From Pomacea canaliculata (lineage: Eukaryota > Mollusca > Gastropoda > Architaenioglossa > Ampullariidae), in NCBI RefSeq assembly GCF_003073045.1, contig NC_037590.1, forward strand, positions 26,748,449-26,812,448: a DNA stretch of 64,000 nucleotides. Reading direction: 5' to 3'. The notes beneath the pieces were generated by a model. It was not told the origin of the DNA. It did not search any database and was given only the letters and a program-made list of their open reading frames with translations. Positions within the stretch are counted from its first letter, which is position 1. The number at the start of each line of letters is the position of its first letter. Shown one piece after another: positions 26,317-38,245 of this stretch. The translations under genes and the position numbers were made by a program.

Positions 26317-26615
26317 TAGTTGTAAGTTTAAAGGTTTTGGAATAAAACTTCCTAATTCTTATAAACATGATATATTTTTAAAGACCAACATAATAAATAA
26401 CCAAAAAGTAAAAAAGGGTGGGAAACATTAAAAGGGGTGTTGAAGCTCAAAAAGGTTACTATCACACCAAAAACAAAACAGCACTATCAGGATATTAAAA
26501 AATTTTAATTGTATGTGTTCTAAATAGGCACAAGTTTGGTTACAACAAAGCAATACGCTTACGATAATTATATCATTGATAGCAAAAGTCTTGTTAAATA
26601 CTATCTTCGCGCTGT

Positions 26616-26746
26616 TCTTCCGGAAGTCAGGTCGTCTTCTCGGTTCGCCGAGACTGACCGCGGAGAACTTTTCAAGAGGCCAAGAGTGAGTCTCGGCAGA
26701 CAGACATCAGTCCACCTACATCTACGTCCATGGTCCTCATCCCTCG
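26616..26746 (+). repeat. Interspersed repeat copy 2
   Basis: CTTCCGGAAG, GTTCGCCGAGACTGACCGCG, AGAACTTTTCAAGAGGC, CTCGGCAGACAGACA and GTCCACCTACAT...ACGTCC align one after another with the minus strand at 43619-43745. The open frames over both copies share the pattern AET-x2-GEL-x-KR, but the similarity continues outside any frame, so this is a transposon family, not a gene. Confidence 0.75.
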
Positions 26747-29149
26747 TGCAAGTGGAGACGACTCCCGACTACCGTTATGTCGGCCTAGGGTGGCATTGCA
26801 TGGGGACTTTAGTTCTGGAAGGGGTGAGTGGGGAGAGAGTCCCTGGTTCTTGTTTCACTCGAGTATCATTGTCTTCTTGGACACAGGCACCAGACTTGAG
26901 TCACACTCTGTACAATTAACTTCTTGGGTACGGGTACCCGGCATGTGTGCTCTCTGTGTACTCTATATGAGTGTGAAAAAAACCCAGTGTCAGTAGAGAG
27001 AGAGAAAGTTCCTGCGTGTCCGTTAAAAAAAGTGAGATGGTGTCAGCTGAAAGAGAGAAATAGTCACAGTATCACTTTAGACGGCGATAAAAATGTCAGC
27101 AGTGCATCACATGACTAGAGAGATGCTTTCAGACGAAGGTGAACTGTGTAGCGTGCAGACAAGCAAACGCTGGTGGAACATGAAGAAAGAGACTTTGCTG
27201 TGGTTGACTAATGTAAAGCCTCCCTCAGGCCACATTGCCCCAATCAAGACATCCTTGCCATGCCTGTCTGAGCATGATAAACTCATTTGTGGCAAGAGTG
27301 GACATGACACATGAGAGGGCGTGACACAGCTCATCACAGGTCAGCGCTGCACGCTCAGCCCCCAGTCCTTCTTCGTAGATATTCTTTCTCGTTTAAAAGA
27401 ATAATAATAATAAATTATTTTTATTACTCATTTTTATTACTAGCATCAGCCGGACTCACAGCGCTTTACACACAGGTGCAAGAGCCACCTTTAGGACAGG
27501 CATCACATGCACCTTTATAACACACATATACAGAAATATGCAGACACAATGTACAGCAACATATAAATAAAATTGATTGAAAGAGTGCTATAGAAGCTCC
27601 GTAGAATGCCATATAGAAGGAAAGATTGGTCACCAAAAGTTGCTGCCAGCGGCACAATTCATTTGAAAAACCGTAATCCAGGCAACATCACATTTAATAA
27701 GTGGATTTAATAAGTAGAAAGTAGTTTTGTTTGTTTTGTTGTTCATAGGGCTGCCTGCAGAATGTCTCTTTGAAAAACCACAATGAGTGGAAAGACCACT
27801 GTCCCGTATCTACTGCTGGCTTTGTTGCAAGTAGCACCTGACCTGACAAAGTGAGTCTGGAGACCGCAAGCACCATGACCTCGTGACCTCGTGCTCGTCT
27901 GGCAGAGAGCAGGTAGGAGAAGAGACAAGGCAGTGGGCGAGCGAGGCAGTCACTTGGCGGCTGGCACCATCGCAATTTTTGTCTCTCCTCTCATCCAAAC
28001 ATCGTACCCCTGTTGGTGAACGTGAGGTGTCAGCCTGTCAAGTTAGGGAAGGGACATCAAGCGTACAAGTGTTTCATTATTTGGCGGCACTGACACCAAG
28101 CTTGACTCGGGATCAAACATTGACAATTAAATCACAGCTGGGGGAGTCAGTGGCAGACATCAGCCCAGGTGAAGTCGTGTCCCCCGGTTATGATTGTACG
28201 GTAATAACCAAACTGGTTAGCGGTCTGTTATCATCACCTCTACACATATAAAGACATCACAGCGGAAGACAAGACAAAGCTCACTTTCTTGTCGCTAATG
28301 TCATAATATGGAAACCTCATTTGTTGATCATCCTGAAGTTGCAGACAGTGTGCGTCATTGCTCTGTGAATAATTTTGTTGTCTCGTGAGAGAAATTCATG
28401 TTTGCGAGGCAAAGCTTAGCGCAGGTTAGCGGTGATTAATAGAGAAAACACGATGACACTTGACACAATGACACTCGCGACACGTGCAGCTGCAGCATGG
28501 TGACCTGGCGAGGTGAAGGTGCGGTGTACAGCAAGCATGCCGGGACAGGTGCAAAGTTGTTGTTTTTAATACAGCAGCCCCGCCCCCGCCCAATCTTCCC
28601 TCCTTCCTGGCGACATCGCCTAAACCGGTCCTGACCCGCGCGGTGAGTCACGTGCCTGTCAACAGCCTCGGTGTGTCGCGGTGAGGCGCGCAGGTAGCTT
28701 TGTCCGCTGTCGCCTGCACAGACCAGGTATGCTGGCAGCACCGTGTACGTCACAGCAACAGAAGCACTCTGGACAGGTAAGAGTAGTGCCAGTCTAGTCA
28801 TTGTGTTCTTGCAAGAAAATGTACAAACCTGGGAGAGGAGTAATGTAGATGTCAACACTATAGCACGTACGTGTGTGTGTGCGCGTGCGCAGTAGCTCCC
28901 CTAGTAGCCATGATAACAGCTCGGGGCGGGGTGGGGTGAGGTGGGGTGGCGCTATACAGTCACGCAGGAAGGTAGCCCCGTCTGCGACAACACAGTAAGT
29001 GCTCCGTGCTTACCCACCCTGTCATTCGCTTGAAAATAGCTTTTTGAAAGGGCGAGGAAGGAACTGAAGGTGTAGGTGTGGCAAGAGCTATAGACATGTT
29101 TGGGGTGAGGGCAGGTGAGGGAGGGAAAATTGCATACCCTAGGAAGGCG

Positions 29150-29432
29150 TGACGTCACGAGGGTGTTTGTGTCAGGGTTCTAAGCCTACCTACGGCACCA
29201 GTTTTCTTGTGAACTGTCAAGTACACAGGCCGTGGTAAGCACCACAGGTCTTTCTTTGACAGATGGCCCTGTGCCACTCACTTTATCCACGCCACCTGAC
29301 AGGTAACATGTCGCCTCTCTTCTGTCTTCTGTAGTTGTACCTGGCCGCCACCAACCCAACTCGCCCACTGACGTCACATTGGCCAGACCAGCGTGCAGGT
29401 GTGTGACCGTCTGCTTGTGACAACGTGTGACC
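29150..29432 (+). promoter_or_regulatory. Candidate proximal promoter of the claudin-like gene
   Basis: Two perfect CRE octamers TGACGTCA lie at 29150-29157 and 29369-29376. The nearer one is followed at once by an inverted CCAAT box (ATTGG, 29378-29382), about 55 bp before the ATG. Consensus matches only. Confidence 0.4.
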
Positions 29433-29622
29433 ATGGGCCACTTCTGCATGCTTGTTGTGGTCCTGCTCTTGCTGGTGGCGGCGCTGGTGTTGATGCTGGT
29501 CAGCATACTGACGGACTGGTGGTACCGGGTGGACACGCAAGGAAATTACAGTTCCACCATCACGCAGAACTACAATTTCCACTATGGGTTCTGGCGACTG
29601 TGTTACAATACAGTCCCTGATG
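29433..29622 (+). CDS. Claudin-like gene, coding exon 1
   Basis: Encodes TM1 and the first half of the extracellular loop through HYGFWRLCYNTVPD. Donor GTGAGT, phase 1. The intron that follows is 3.7 kb. Confidence 0.88.
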
Positions 29623-32600
29623 GTGAGTACAACTCACACTCACTCACACATACACACTCTCACACACACTCTCACTCACACACACTCTCACACACTCACA
29701 CACACCATTCCCAGAATATTTTGGCGGGGCAGGAGCGGGCGGGTCTCAAAGTACAAGAACTGTGAGTCCATCTTTGCGAGTTCCAGGAATGTGCTGGACT
29801 ACAAACGTGTGAAGTGACAGGTGGGAAGCAACAGCACAGGACCTGGGTAGATTTTAACAGGTGTATTTTATCTACTTTGTATACGAATTGAATGCTTGAC
29901 TGATTAAGTATTAGAAACAGAATTTCTAGCCACACTGCAGATGAATTGTTTGGTGAAAAGCCGGAACATTCGAGAAAACTCACTCCTACCCCACCCACTC
30001 CTAGACCATTGTAGTTCGCTGGACATATTTGGCGTATGGAGCTGCCAGACATGTCAGTTGCTAGCAGACAGAAGTAAACAATGTTTTCTGGCTCCTGCAC
30101 AGCGCCAGTAAATGGTCAAAGACTTCCAGGAACTCACAACCTTATAACCTGCCCGCCACACACGTGTAAGCGCCGGCCCAAGGTTTTCTTCTGAACAGTG
30201 AATATTGGCTATTATCTGTTTATATGATCAACATTATTATATCATTGACACTGTCAGTTCGTGTTGTCATAGACAGCATCATATCACAGACACTGTCATG
30301 TCGCTGTTAACACTGACAGCATCTATCACCGTCATTGCTGTCACTGACATCCTGTTTCTGTCGGTGTTATCTGAGTGTGCACGTGGATGACACCAGCGGG
30401 ACATGAAGGATGTAGTCGGCCACATCGTGTCGAGTGAGTGTTTGTGTGACGATGAGTTTGTGTGGTTGCTCCGCTGTCAAATGATTGCCGAGGGTTTCGT
30501 AGCCTGTAACTTCATGTCAAAGGTCGTCAGACCCATAATCAACTTTATTGCGCCTAGGAAGGCACACTCTTTTCTTTCTTTCTTTTTATTGTCAAGCAGT
30601 CACAAAGGTTCAAGGGGTTGTAAGCTGCAAGTTTTCTTCTGCAAGATAATATTGTTGACAATGTGGGTGACTGCTCCCTTCTCGAGACACCACTGTGCAC
30701 AGAGCTACAGCGACAACATGACTATTGTCTGACTGTATGTCGATGTGTTTACTTGCGAAGGCGTCAGTCAACAACAGAGCTGAAAGTAGATGTTAATCAA
30801 GCTTATCTAAGAATTTAAACTCAGCCTGTGCCTCCTGACGGTTGTAGGCTCTTATCTCCAGGACGGAAGAGTAATGTTCACCCATATTTTCGGAAAAAGT
30901 AGCTGAGCTTCCCCCAGTCATGAGAAAACTTTGCCCTCCACTAGTAAAGCTCGTCATACATAAAGTTCGCGCTGTGACCTGCGTAACAGAAGACAGGTAA
31001 ATTCTGTTTAATGTGCTGCACTCTGGGCGGAACTGTAAAGACTTTCTTTAGAAAAAAATCTGCCTAAAGGATGTGGCATGATGTAGGCTATGAAAGTTGT
31101 TTATGCCCGACACGCATGTGAACGTGTGACAGACATCACTGAGCCATGCTGCCAGCAGTTCAGTTGTCGGATTGTTTACTGGCATCAGGCTGGTTTACAT
31201 GGACATCTGTATTTCTTGTTTTCGTACAATGTTCACCCTATGAAATGTAGGAGCCTGTAAATATCTACACAGGCCGAGCATGTCTAGGTTGTTAGTCACA
31301 GATGTTTTGAGAGCGATGCACGTCAGACAGATAGTTGCAGGGTGGTTCACTAGGCTGCTGTACTGCTGTACACACCCCGTATGCTGATTGTTGTCCCCAC
31401 TCAATGTCCCAGTGAAAAGAGCAATTTGTTTGAGAAGTAGTACGTTCGAAGCTTGGCTTTATGTGTGTAAGTTTCCTTTAGACTTAATATAGACAAACAA
31501 TAATGCGAGGGCTTTACTTCAACGCTGCATTGTTAAAAGCCACACGTTTTGAGTTTTCTTTCCTTTTTCCTTCCCATCTTCCTTCTCTCTCTCTCCCTGA
31601 GTGTGTGAGCTCAAGTAAGTCTGATTGTTGCACTTATTCAGTTTATTTTTATTCTCTCTACATATTTACTGACTGATAGAGCCATCGATTGATAATTTAT
31701 TTTACTTCACATGCTGTGGTCTAGAAAAGAGGCAAGTGGATGGTAAGCCGCACGACTGTACGACACTTCATGTACACCCTAACGTCTGTACATGTACAAT
31801 GTACATACTGTACGACACTGAATACATGTACACTGTACACGACTTACGATGCTGCATGTATGTACACTTCACACCGATGTATAACTACACATACAATGTA
31901 GCTGACTGTGATGCTGTATACATGTACACTGTACAAGTGTACTAACTAGCTAGCGACTGGCGAGGTGCGTGTGCGGCCCATCAGACATCTTGGCTTCTGG
32001 CAGCTCGCGTGAAAGATTGAGTTAGAGCTCTCACAGCTGGGGCAGGCGGAGAGGAAGGCAGGAGGAGTGCATGCTGGGACAGCGTCCAAATGAGATTGTG
32101 GCGCCACCAACACGGGCACGGGCACTACAAAATGGAGTTAGAGCACTCGAGGTCCACAGCACTCTCCTTCTTGAGTGCACCCGCCGCTTGTCACAAGTCG
32201 AGATGGCGCTGTCATCGCTCATCGAAGAGAAAGGCAGCCTCTGCCCACGGTGCAGCCACCATCACCATCACCATCACCACCGCATCTTGAGCCCCCAGGC
32301 AGTCAGCCCTTGCCTCTGTCGGGTGGCTGTGTAAGCCACGAGTCCACAGCTTTCTATATACACATATATGTACACAACATTTTCTCCTCATTTCTTGAGA
32401 CTACCATACATAGTGAGATAGTCATAGTCACATATCACAGTTCACAGTCTCAGATGTAACTCTTGCAGTTGATTTAAGGTTCAAAACACGAGTTGTCTCG
32501 CTTGCCTTCTGGTGTTTAGTGTCGGTGGTATTGTGGTGGTTTTACCAATAGCTGGCATCTTAGTGTTAGCAGGAAAATGTAGTAAATGTAGTAAGTGTAC

Positions 32601-34905
32601 TACGACAACAAGCAAGTGTACTACGACAACAATTATGCAAGTATTAGTTGTACAATAGATACAGGAATCCACACAATACTAGCAGTAGTAGTGCACAATG
32701 CTATTTTTTGTTAACTCGTCTGATTCTTTAATTTCTCCCTAAATGCATCTTCATATCAGTAAAAGTGGAAGCACCACCTGGTCAAATCCATTTGATAACA
32801 GTTGATTTCAGGTTTTACGAACAAACAATTGTCTGCACGTGTCATATGCTCAGACATCACTTACATCCTTCTCAATCTGACATCCATTTTCTGTGGTAAT
32901 CAAATTAATACATTAATTGGGGAGAGAGCGATGTCGAGTGATGTCGAGTGATGTCTCGTGATGTCGCTCTATAGCCTGCTGTCAGTGATTGCGGGAGTCT
33001 CCGTTTTGTTCACTGGTTAAGATGACTTTTTACCTACATCGTATTTTTCACACTGATCACCTGGCTTGTCTTTACTGTATTATTGAGCGACTGACTATCG
33101 CCCGGTTGTGCGCTGCTGTGTCACATCTTTGTCTTTGCTTTCTTCACTGGATCGTGACTTCATCTTCCCTGCAGCTCACCGGGTACATACATCTTCTTGA
33201 CGGGGTAGTGCCTTATACAAGTGAACCGATGTTACTGTCAAGTGCATTCAGTCTGATGCTAGAGAAAGGCGCTGTATAAATGTTGTTGTTATTGCTATTA
33301 TTATTATTATTAATGCATTCATAGATGAATATAATGATCTTGACCTTCTGATACCATGGTTAGACCTGACCGCTGACCAGCGCGCTAGACTGGACGGCAG
33401 CTGCCTGACCATTTACCAACAGCTGATTGAGAAGAACGAGGGCGACCTGGACTACGACCTCAGGCTTCGCTTGCGTGAGTATGTCACAGTACGTCACAGT
33501 ACTTCAGGGTACGCCGCAGTACGTCACAGTATTTAAGGCTTCATCTACCATTCGTAGCATCCACAGACTGTCAGCTGTATGCCTGCAATATGTCAAGAAC
33601 AAACAGACGTGGAGGACGCAAGGCTGTTATATGGAATACTGCAATTATCCGTTATTGTACATCTACACATTAAGAAGTACAAAGAGCTATTTAAAGTCAA
33701 GAAATTTAAAGAAAGTAAAGAAGGAAAAAATGGGGAAAAGTGGGAATTAAAAATCTTCCTCTTCTCTTCTTTCACTTCCTCCTTCTGTTCGACCTTTTTA
33801 TTTTTCTCTTCTCTTATTTCATTACTCTCCTATTTTTTAAATCCTATATTCGTTCTCCCCGTAATGGAAGATTGTGTGGGGGTGAGAGTGGAGCTGGTGA
33901 TCACGTGACCCGTGTGGTTTGTCGCAGACCTGTCGCGGACGGTGGTGGGCTGTGCGATCGCGGCGGTGGGCGTGGCGGTGGGCGCGGCCCTCAGTTTGCT
34001 GTGCGCCGTGTGGCCAGGGCGCTGTGACCCCGTGCCGCGGCCGCCATTCTACCTGACCATGTCGCTCTTCGTCCTCCTCGCCTGTGAGTACCTGTGCTCG
34101 CACCTCTTGTCTGCACATCACCACCATGCCTGGCCGGCAACAGTCGGTCACGTCCTCATCATACAACATAACAACATGCCGACAACAATTCATTGTGAAC
34201 AGAGCAGACGGACACTTAACATGTGGAAAAGGCGACTGTATGCTAGGCGGCACTTTCTATTTAGTGCTGATACGAACAATAACAGCATTAACCAACAACC
34301 AAGAACACCCACCCACCACCACCACCAACACCAACACCACCATCAACAACAAACATCACTAACAACAACAAAAAACTTCTTGTTTATTTTTATCCGTAGC
34401 TTTTAAGTTGTTTACGGGACAGGTGACCGAGCAAATAAGATCATAATGTTTTTGTTTACTCTTGTTGTTTATGACTATTGGTCTTGTGGTCATACTTCAT
34501 CGAGCACTGTTACCTGTTGACTATAGACTGTTACATTGATGACAATAACACTGCTAATTAGTGACAATAAAACTGTTACTTTGTCACAATAAGACTGTTA
34601 CCTTGCGACAATAGCCCTCTTGATTGCTTACAAAGTGTGTTGTTATGTACAGCCATGTGTGGGATAGCAAGTGGCATCAGCTTTATCGCACTGCGAGACC
34701 TGGACGCGACGACATTCAGATCGAGGCTGGTGACGCCGCCCACGTGGCCTGCGTTCAGTAAGGGCTCCTACGAGTGGTCTTCATGCTTCACTGGATCGCC
34801 ACTGGCCTGAGTCTGGTGGTCAGCTTCCTGCTGCTGTGTCTCATGCGGAACAGCTACGACACGGTCAAGCGTGACTCCAAGCGAACCCGCTACAGCAGTG
34901 TGTGA
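29433..34905 (+). CDS. Claudin/PMP22-superfamily tetraspan (TARP/TMEM114-like), 4 exons, frame broken in exon 4
   Basis: Exons 29433-29622, 33325-33474, 33928-34083 and 34653-34905, all joined in phase 1. TM1 covers about residues 5-27 and runs into TDWWYRVDT, resembling the TDFWYIIDT I recall from TMEM114. The loop has a sequon (NYS), GFW-x2-C (the claudin GLW-x2-C variant) and a later Cys in DGSC. TM2 is Ala/Val-rich (VVGCAIAAVGVAVGAALSLL), TM3 is FYLTMSLFVLLASMCGIASG. In exon 4 the frame is open to GSYEW (34777) and then meets a stop at 34808-34810. One base over, from 34777, the frame gives a clear TM4 (WIATGLSLVVSFLLLCL) and a basic tail ending YSSV, stop 34903-34905. A missing base near 34777 is the simplest explanation: either an assembly error or an inactivating mutation. 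The start ATG at 29433 has a good context (ACCATGG). Family placement beyond claudin fold is tentative. Confidence 0.85.
29633..29706. repeat. CA/CTCA microsatellite
   Basis: About 75 bp of (CACT)/(CACA) repeats starting ten bases after the exon 1 donor. Confidence 0.93.
31770..31945. repeat. ACATGTACA-rich imperfect repeat
   Basis: TACATGTACA(A/C)TGTAC motifs recur about six times with variable spacing. Many are short palindromes. Confidence 0.6.
33225..33316 (+). repeat. SINE-like 3' tail
   Basis: GAAAGGCGCTGTATAAATG followed by (TTG)n and (ATT)n is the usual 3' end of many invertebrate SINEs. The 5' limit is not clear. The tail ends about 10 bp before the exon 2 acceptor at 33324. Confidence 0.6.
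33325..33474 (+). CDS. Claudin-like gene, coding exon 2
   Basis: Encodes the second part of the extracellular loop (from DEYNDLDLLIPWLD to DYDLRLRL), including a Cys in DGSCLTIY. Acceptor CATTCATAG, donor GTGAGT, phase 1 on both sides. Confidence 0.88.
33475..33927. other. Claudin-like gene intron 2
   Basis: Non-coding. It starts with repeats of CAGTACGTCACAGTA (33488-33535) and has a pyrimidine-rich stretch at about 33.75-33.84 kb. Confidence 0.8.
33928..34083 (+). CDS. Claudin-like gene, coding exon 3
   Basis: Encodes TM2, a short loop with two Cys (WPGRCDPVPRPP) and the first half of TM3. Acceptor TCGCAG, donor GTGAGT, phase 1. Strongly CpG-rich compared with its flanks. Confidence 0.9.
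34084..34652. other. Claudin-like gene intron 3
   Basis: Non-coding. Contains a CCACCA/CAACA-rich low-complexity patch (about 34.30-34.37 kb) and repeated ACTGTTAC(A/C)TTG motifs (about 34.51-34.61 kb). Confidence 0.8.
34653..34905 (+). CDS. Claudin-like gene, terminal exon 4 with one-base frame break
   Basis: Encodes the second half of TM3, the second loop and, after a one-base frame break near 34777, TM4 and the tail ending RYSSV. Without correction the reading stops at 34808-34810 and TM4 is lost. Acceptor GTACAG. Confidence 0.85.
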
Positions 34906-35002
34906 CAGTCACGTGTGACAACTACAGCAGTGTGACAGTCACGTGTGACAACTACAGCAGTGTGTGACAGTCACGTGTGACAACTACAGCAGTGTGTGAC
35001 AG
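34891..35002. repeat. 30-32-bp tandem repeat including the stop codon region
   Basis: TACAGCAGTGTGTGACAGTC followed by ACGTGTGACAAC starts at 34891, 34923, 34953 (2 bp shorter) and 34985. The first copy contains the codons for the last four residues (YSSV) and the stop of the claudin-like gene; the rest is 3' UTR. Confidence 0.9.
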
Positions 35003-38000
35003 CTGCATCTCGCATAATGACTCGTCCATGAGTTCTTCCCTTTTTTGCTGTCAATCCTGTTGCTGCTGCTGCTGCTGTCGCTGCGGCGTAACAAGTGACA
35101 CACAGACCACGACCAAATGCTCGGCACTGTACATACAATACACGTCACGCTTGATCAGTTTTGAGGAACTCGGGCCATAGGGTACATCATCAACGATAAC
35201 AACTCGACGATTATTCTTGCCACCGTCTACAGTCTGCTGTCTGCACTCGACCGTCCATTTGTCGGCTGTTACATGTTGATAATCGCCTACATTTCTGGGC
35301 ATTGACCTCCACTCTGTACACAAACTCTCTCCATAAAACACCACATATTTATAAACACAGAGACGCACATACACAAGTCAATTGTGTACTAAAACAATAC
35401 TACTGAAGTTTCCGGTATAATAATTGTCGCTTGCACTCAAAATTAATGTCGCATGCGACAAACTATTCTACAAATATATGTGTGTTCGTTAAAGTTGTTT
35501 TCTGCAGGCCTTAAACATACACAGAAGTCACTTGGGCGAAGGTGCAAAGAGTATTGTTGTCCGCCCACGTGTGTAGCAAGGGTATAAAAATCTCTCTCCA
35601 GTTGTGTGGATAAAAAAGTCTAATGAAATTATCAAACAGGAACTTAAAAATACATTCTTACAAGGGTGCATCTGTTGTTAGGCATGAGAGTCATCTGTTG
35701 TGTAAAGGTGGTGTCATCACTCGTCCATGAAGCATCAGACATAAGACTACTTTGATTTTGTCCTAGTGTAGTGTATGCTATTTATGTACGCTTTTGAAAT
35801 TTTTTGCACATTTATTTATATATTCATCTTATGGCACTGAAATCATCTTTTCCCGTTTAAAGAATCCCATTTATAGGTTGTGATACTTGTCTCTAGTTGA
35901 AAGTCACTGGAGCGTGTTTGTGTGTGTGTGACATCTGATGTAATAACACACCAGGGGAAATCACTCCCGTCTACGGAGATGTTCCCAATTTCACACACCT
36001 GAGACTACCATGACGATGACATATTCTCAGATTCACACACCTGACATGCTATGATGACCTCCACATGTTCCTAAGTTTACTCACATCACGCACTCACACG
36101 TATACATCATGTATGTATTGCAAAGTATAGCTCTCTCTCCTAAAACTTCTAATCTCAACATTTTAAATAACAACGATTATTGGCTTAAGTCATTGAGACT
36201 TTACATTGTGTGATGAGAAAGCGTGTGTAAGTGAATGTTCAGTTTAACGGACTGTCAGCAGCGGCACATTATTGCAAAAGACGCGGAGGCCAACTCCTAA
36301 ATGTTATGCAACACATGCGATCACACACCTGGTCCATCCTGCTTTTACCTTTCTGTCTTCTTCTTTCTCAGTGCTCTCTCTGTCTCACTCACTCACTCTC
36401 TCACACACACACGCGCGCGTTCGCACTCTTACTTAATTGTACAGCGAATTTAAAAGTAATTTTCCAAAGCAAAGGTGACTAGGTGTATTTTAAGAAAGTC
36501 CACCCTCAGAAAAGGAAACATTGATCAGCCTATTTTGGTTGGTAAATCAGGAAAAGACATCCTTGTCTTTGTCTCGATATAGCGCCGGCCCTCCCCTCCT
36601 CCCATTGATTTCCTCCAGAAGAGCCGGACCTCCTTTGGCCTGCTTGGCGCGTGCGTACACCACGTGACTGTCACGACTGGCAAGGAGTGATGGCAGTTGT
36701 TTGATCCCACAATTCCACAGAAACAGTTTTCTTTACCAGCATTATTTCATGTCGGTAGTCATAACAACACTTCGCTAGCATGAGATGTTCACCCTGGATG
36801 CTGCTGCATGTTTGTGATTTGGCGGGCGGTGCAGTCATCGGAAGCAGTGAACAAAGAATAATTGGTCATCCATGGAATATCAGTCAAACATGCTGACAGT
36901 AATATCAGCATTGTACGAGCACGCTTGTAGGCATTGTGATACGCAGGAAATGAAGCTCTATACGACAACCAATTGAAATGATTAAAATCAACAATATCGA
37001 CAAAACCGACAAATAAGAGAAACGGGGACGAAAGACTATCTTGGAGAGAAAAACCGAATGAATAGAGAGGAACGTACTCGACTAGGTTAAAAAAAAAAAA
37101 ATTAAACATCGCAAAAAGTTGATTTAAAGGCAGGGACTGTCTTTAATGAGCAGACATGTCAGGAAATATCTTTAATGAGCAGACATTGCAGGGACTACAG
37201 ACCGTCGAATAGACGTTGCCTCCGCTTGCTCAGTGCTTTCTTAAATAGTGACGAAGCACCGGAGAATAGGAAACTTGCAAATGTCCACACGGGTTTCTAC
37301 AAGTCTGACATTTCGGTTCACAAATACGCTTTTGGTAACAGACAGGAGATACGGAGAGCAAAAGTACAAACAGTCAATAATGACTCGCTTTCACAAATGA
37401 TTGGACGAATACAAATTTGTCCTAAAGATTATGATTTCAACGCTTTCTGCATTTTTACATAAGTATGTAATTAAACATAAAAGTTCTCCTGTTAATTGGG
37501 CAGTTTTATCAAATCAGTAAAATCTCCCAACGATCTATTCATCTCTCTTTAACAATATGGAAGTGTTTGACTGAACTTCTGTGTGCTTCTTGTTTGTTAA
37601 CATTATATTGTACTTTTAGTCGCCGACATCCAAGAAGTCTTTACTAGAGGCAATAGAGGCAAGGGAAGTAATACCCTTTTCCGCCTAGCTTAAGACGCTA
37701 AAATTCCTCCCTTTCCCCGGTCAAACGATTTCTGCCTTCAACAAATATTAGCTAACTGAAGCTGACCAATGTTCAGTTGACACATTTTACATCAGTACGA
37801 GCATCTCACACCAGAACTTTCGTGAAGAGTAGAGCAGTTGCTGGACACGACCTTCTAATCCGGGGTTACCTGAGCTGTGTACATACCAGTCTCATCTGTA
37901 CTACCATGTAAAGATGGACTTTTAAGTCAAAGTCTTGACATCAAACCGCCAAAATTCCTCATAAACTCTAGTCACAATCCAGGGCTTGATGTTCAGTGGG

Positions 38001-38189
38001 TTGAAGGGCGTACAAGCAAGCGAAAGATACTAGTAACTTTTTGTTTCGTGACTGAAACAGTTTTTCGATCTCATCAAATGTTTAACGATTGTCAAAATTC
38101 ACTAAAAACTTCTAAGGCCTTCGAATACAAAGTAGTTATTAACCCGAGTATACAAAGTATACTGTCGAACATCCCTGCCTTGTTTTTTA

Positions 38190-38245
<56 letters not shown>

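Larger units (their letters stand above)
22243..29432. other. Upstream region between the divergent claudin-fold genes
   Basis: About 7.2 kb separates the two start codons. It holds a CpG-rich block at about 23.7-24.9 kb, SINE-like fragments at 25.93-26.75 kb and promoter-like motifs at both ends. Untranslated 5' exons of either gene may lie here but cannot be placed from sequence alone. No protein-coding exon was recognised. Confidence 0.6.
29623..33324. other. Claudin-like gene intron 1 (3.7 kb)
   Basis: Non-coding. Contains a CA microsatellite, a GTACA-rich imperfect repeat patch at about 31.78-31.95 kb, a GATGTCGAGT repeat near 32.93 kb, and a SINE-like 3' tail just before exon 2. No gene recognised. 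Confidence 0.7.

Noticed and set aside
26536..26919. 127-codon open frame sharing a motif with the minus-strand frame at 43406-43729
   Set aside because: The shared part is the interspersed repeat, and the similarity extends outside the frames; it is not a conserved protein.
32071..32334. Plus-strand open frame ending in a His run
   Set aside because: The run is an ATCACC microsatellite, and the upstream part has no matching splice structure.
36789..37109. 106-codon minus-strand open frame, hydrophobic
   Set aside because: No family resemblance and no splice partners; probably chance in AT-rich DNA.
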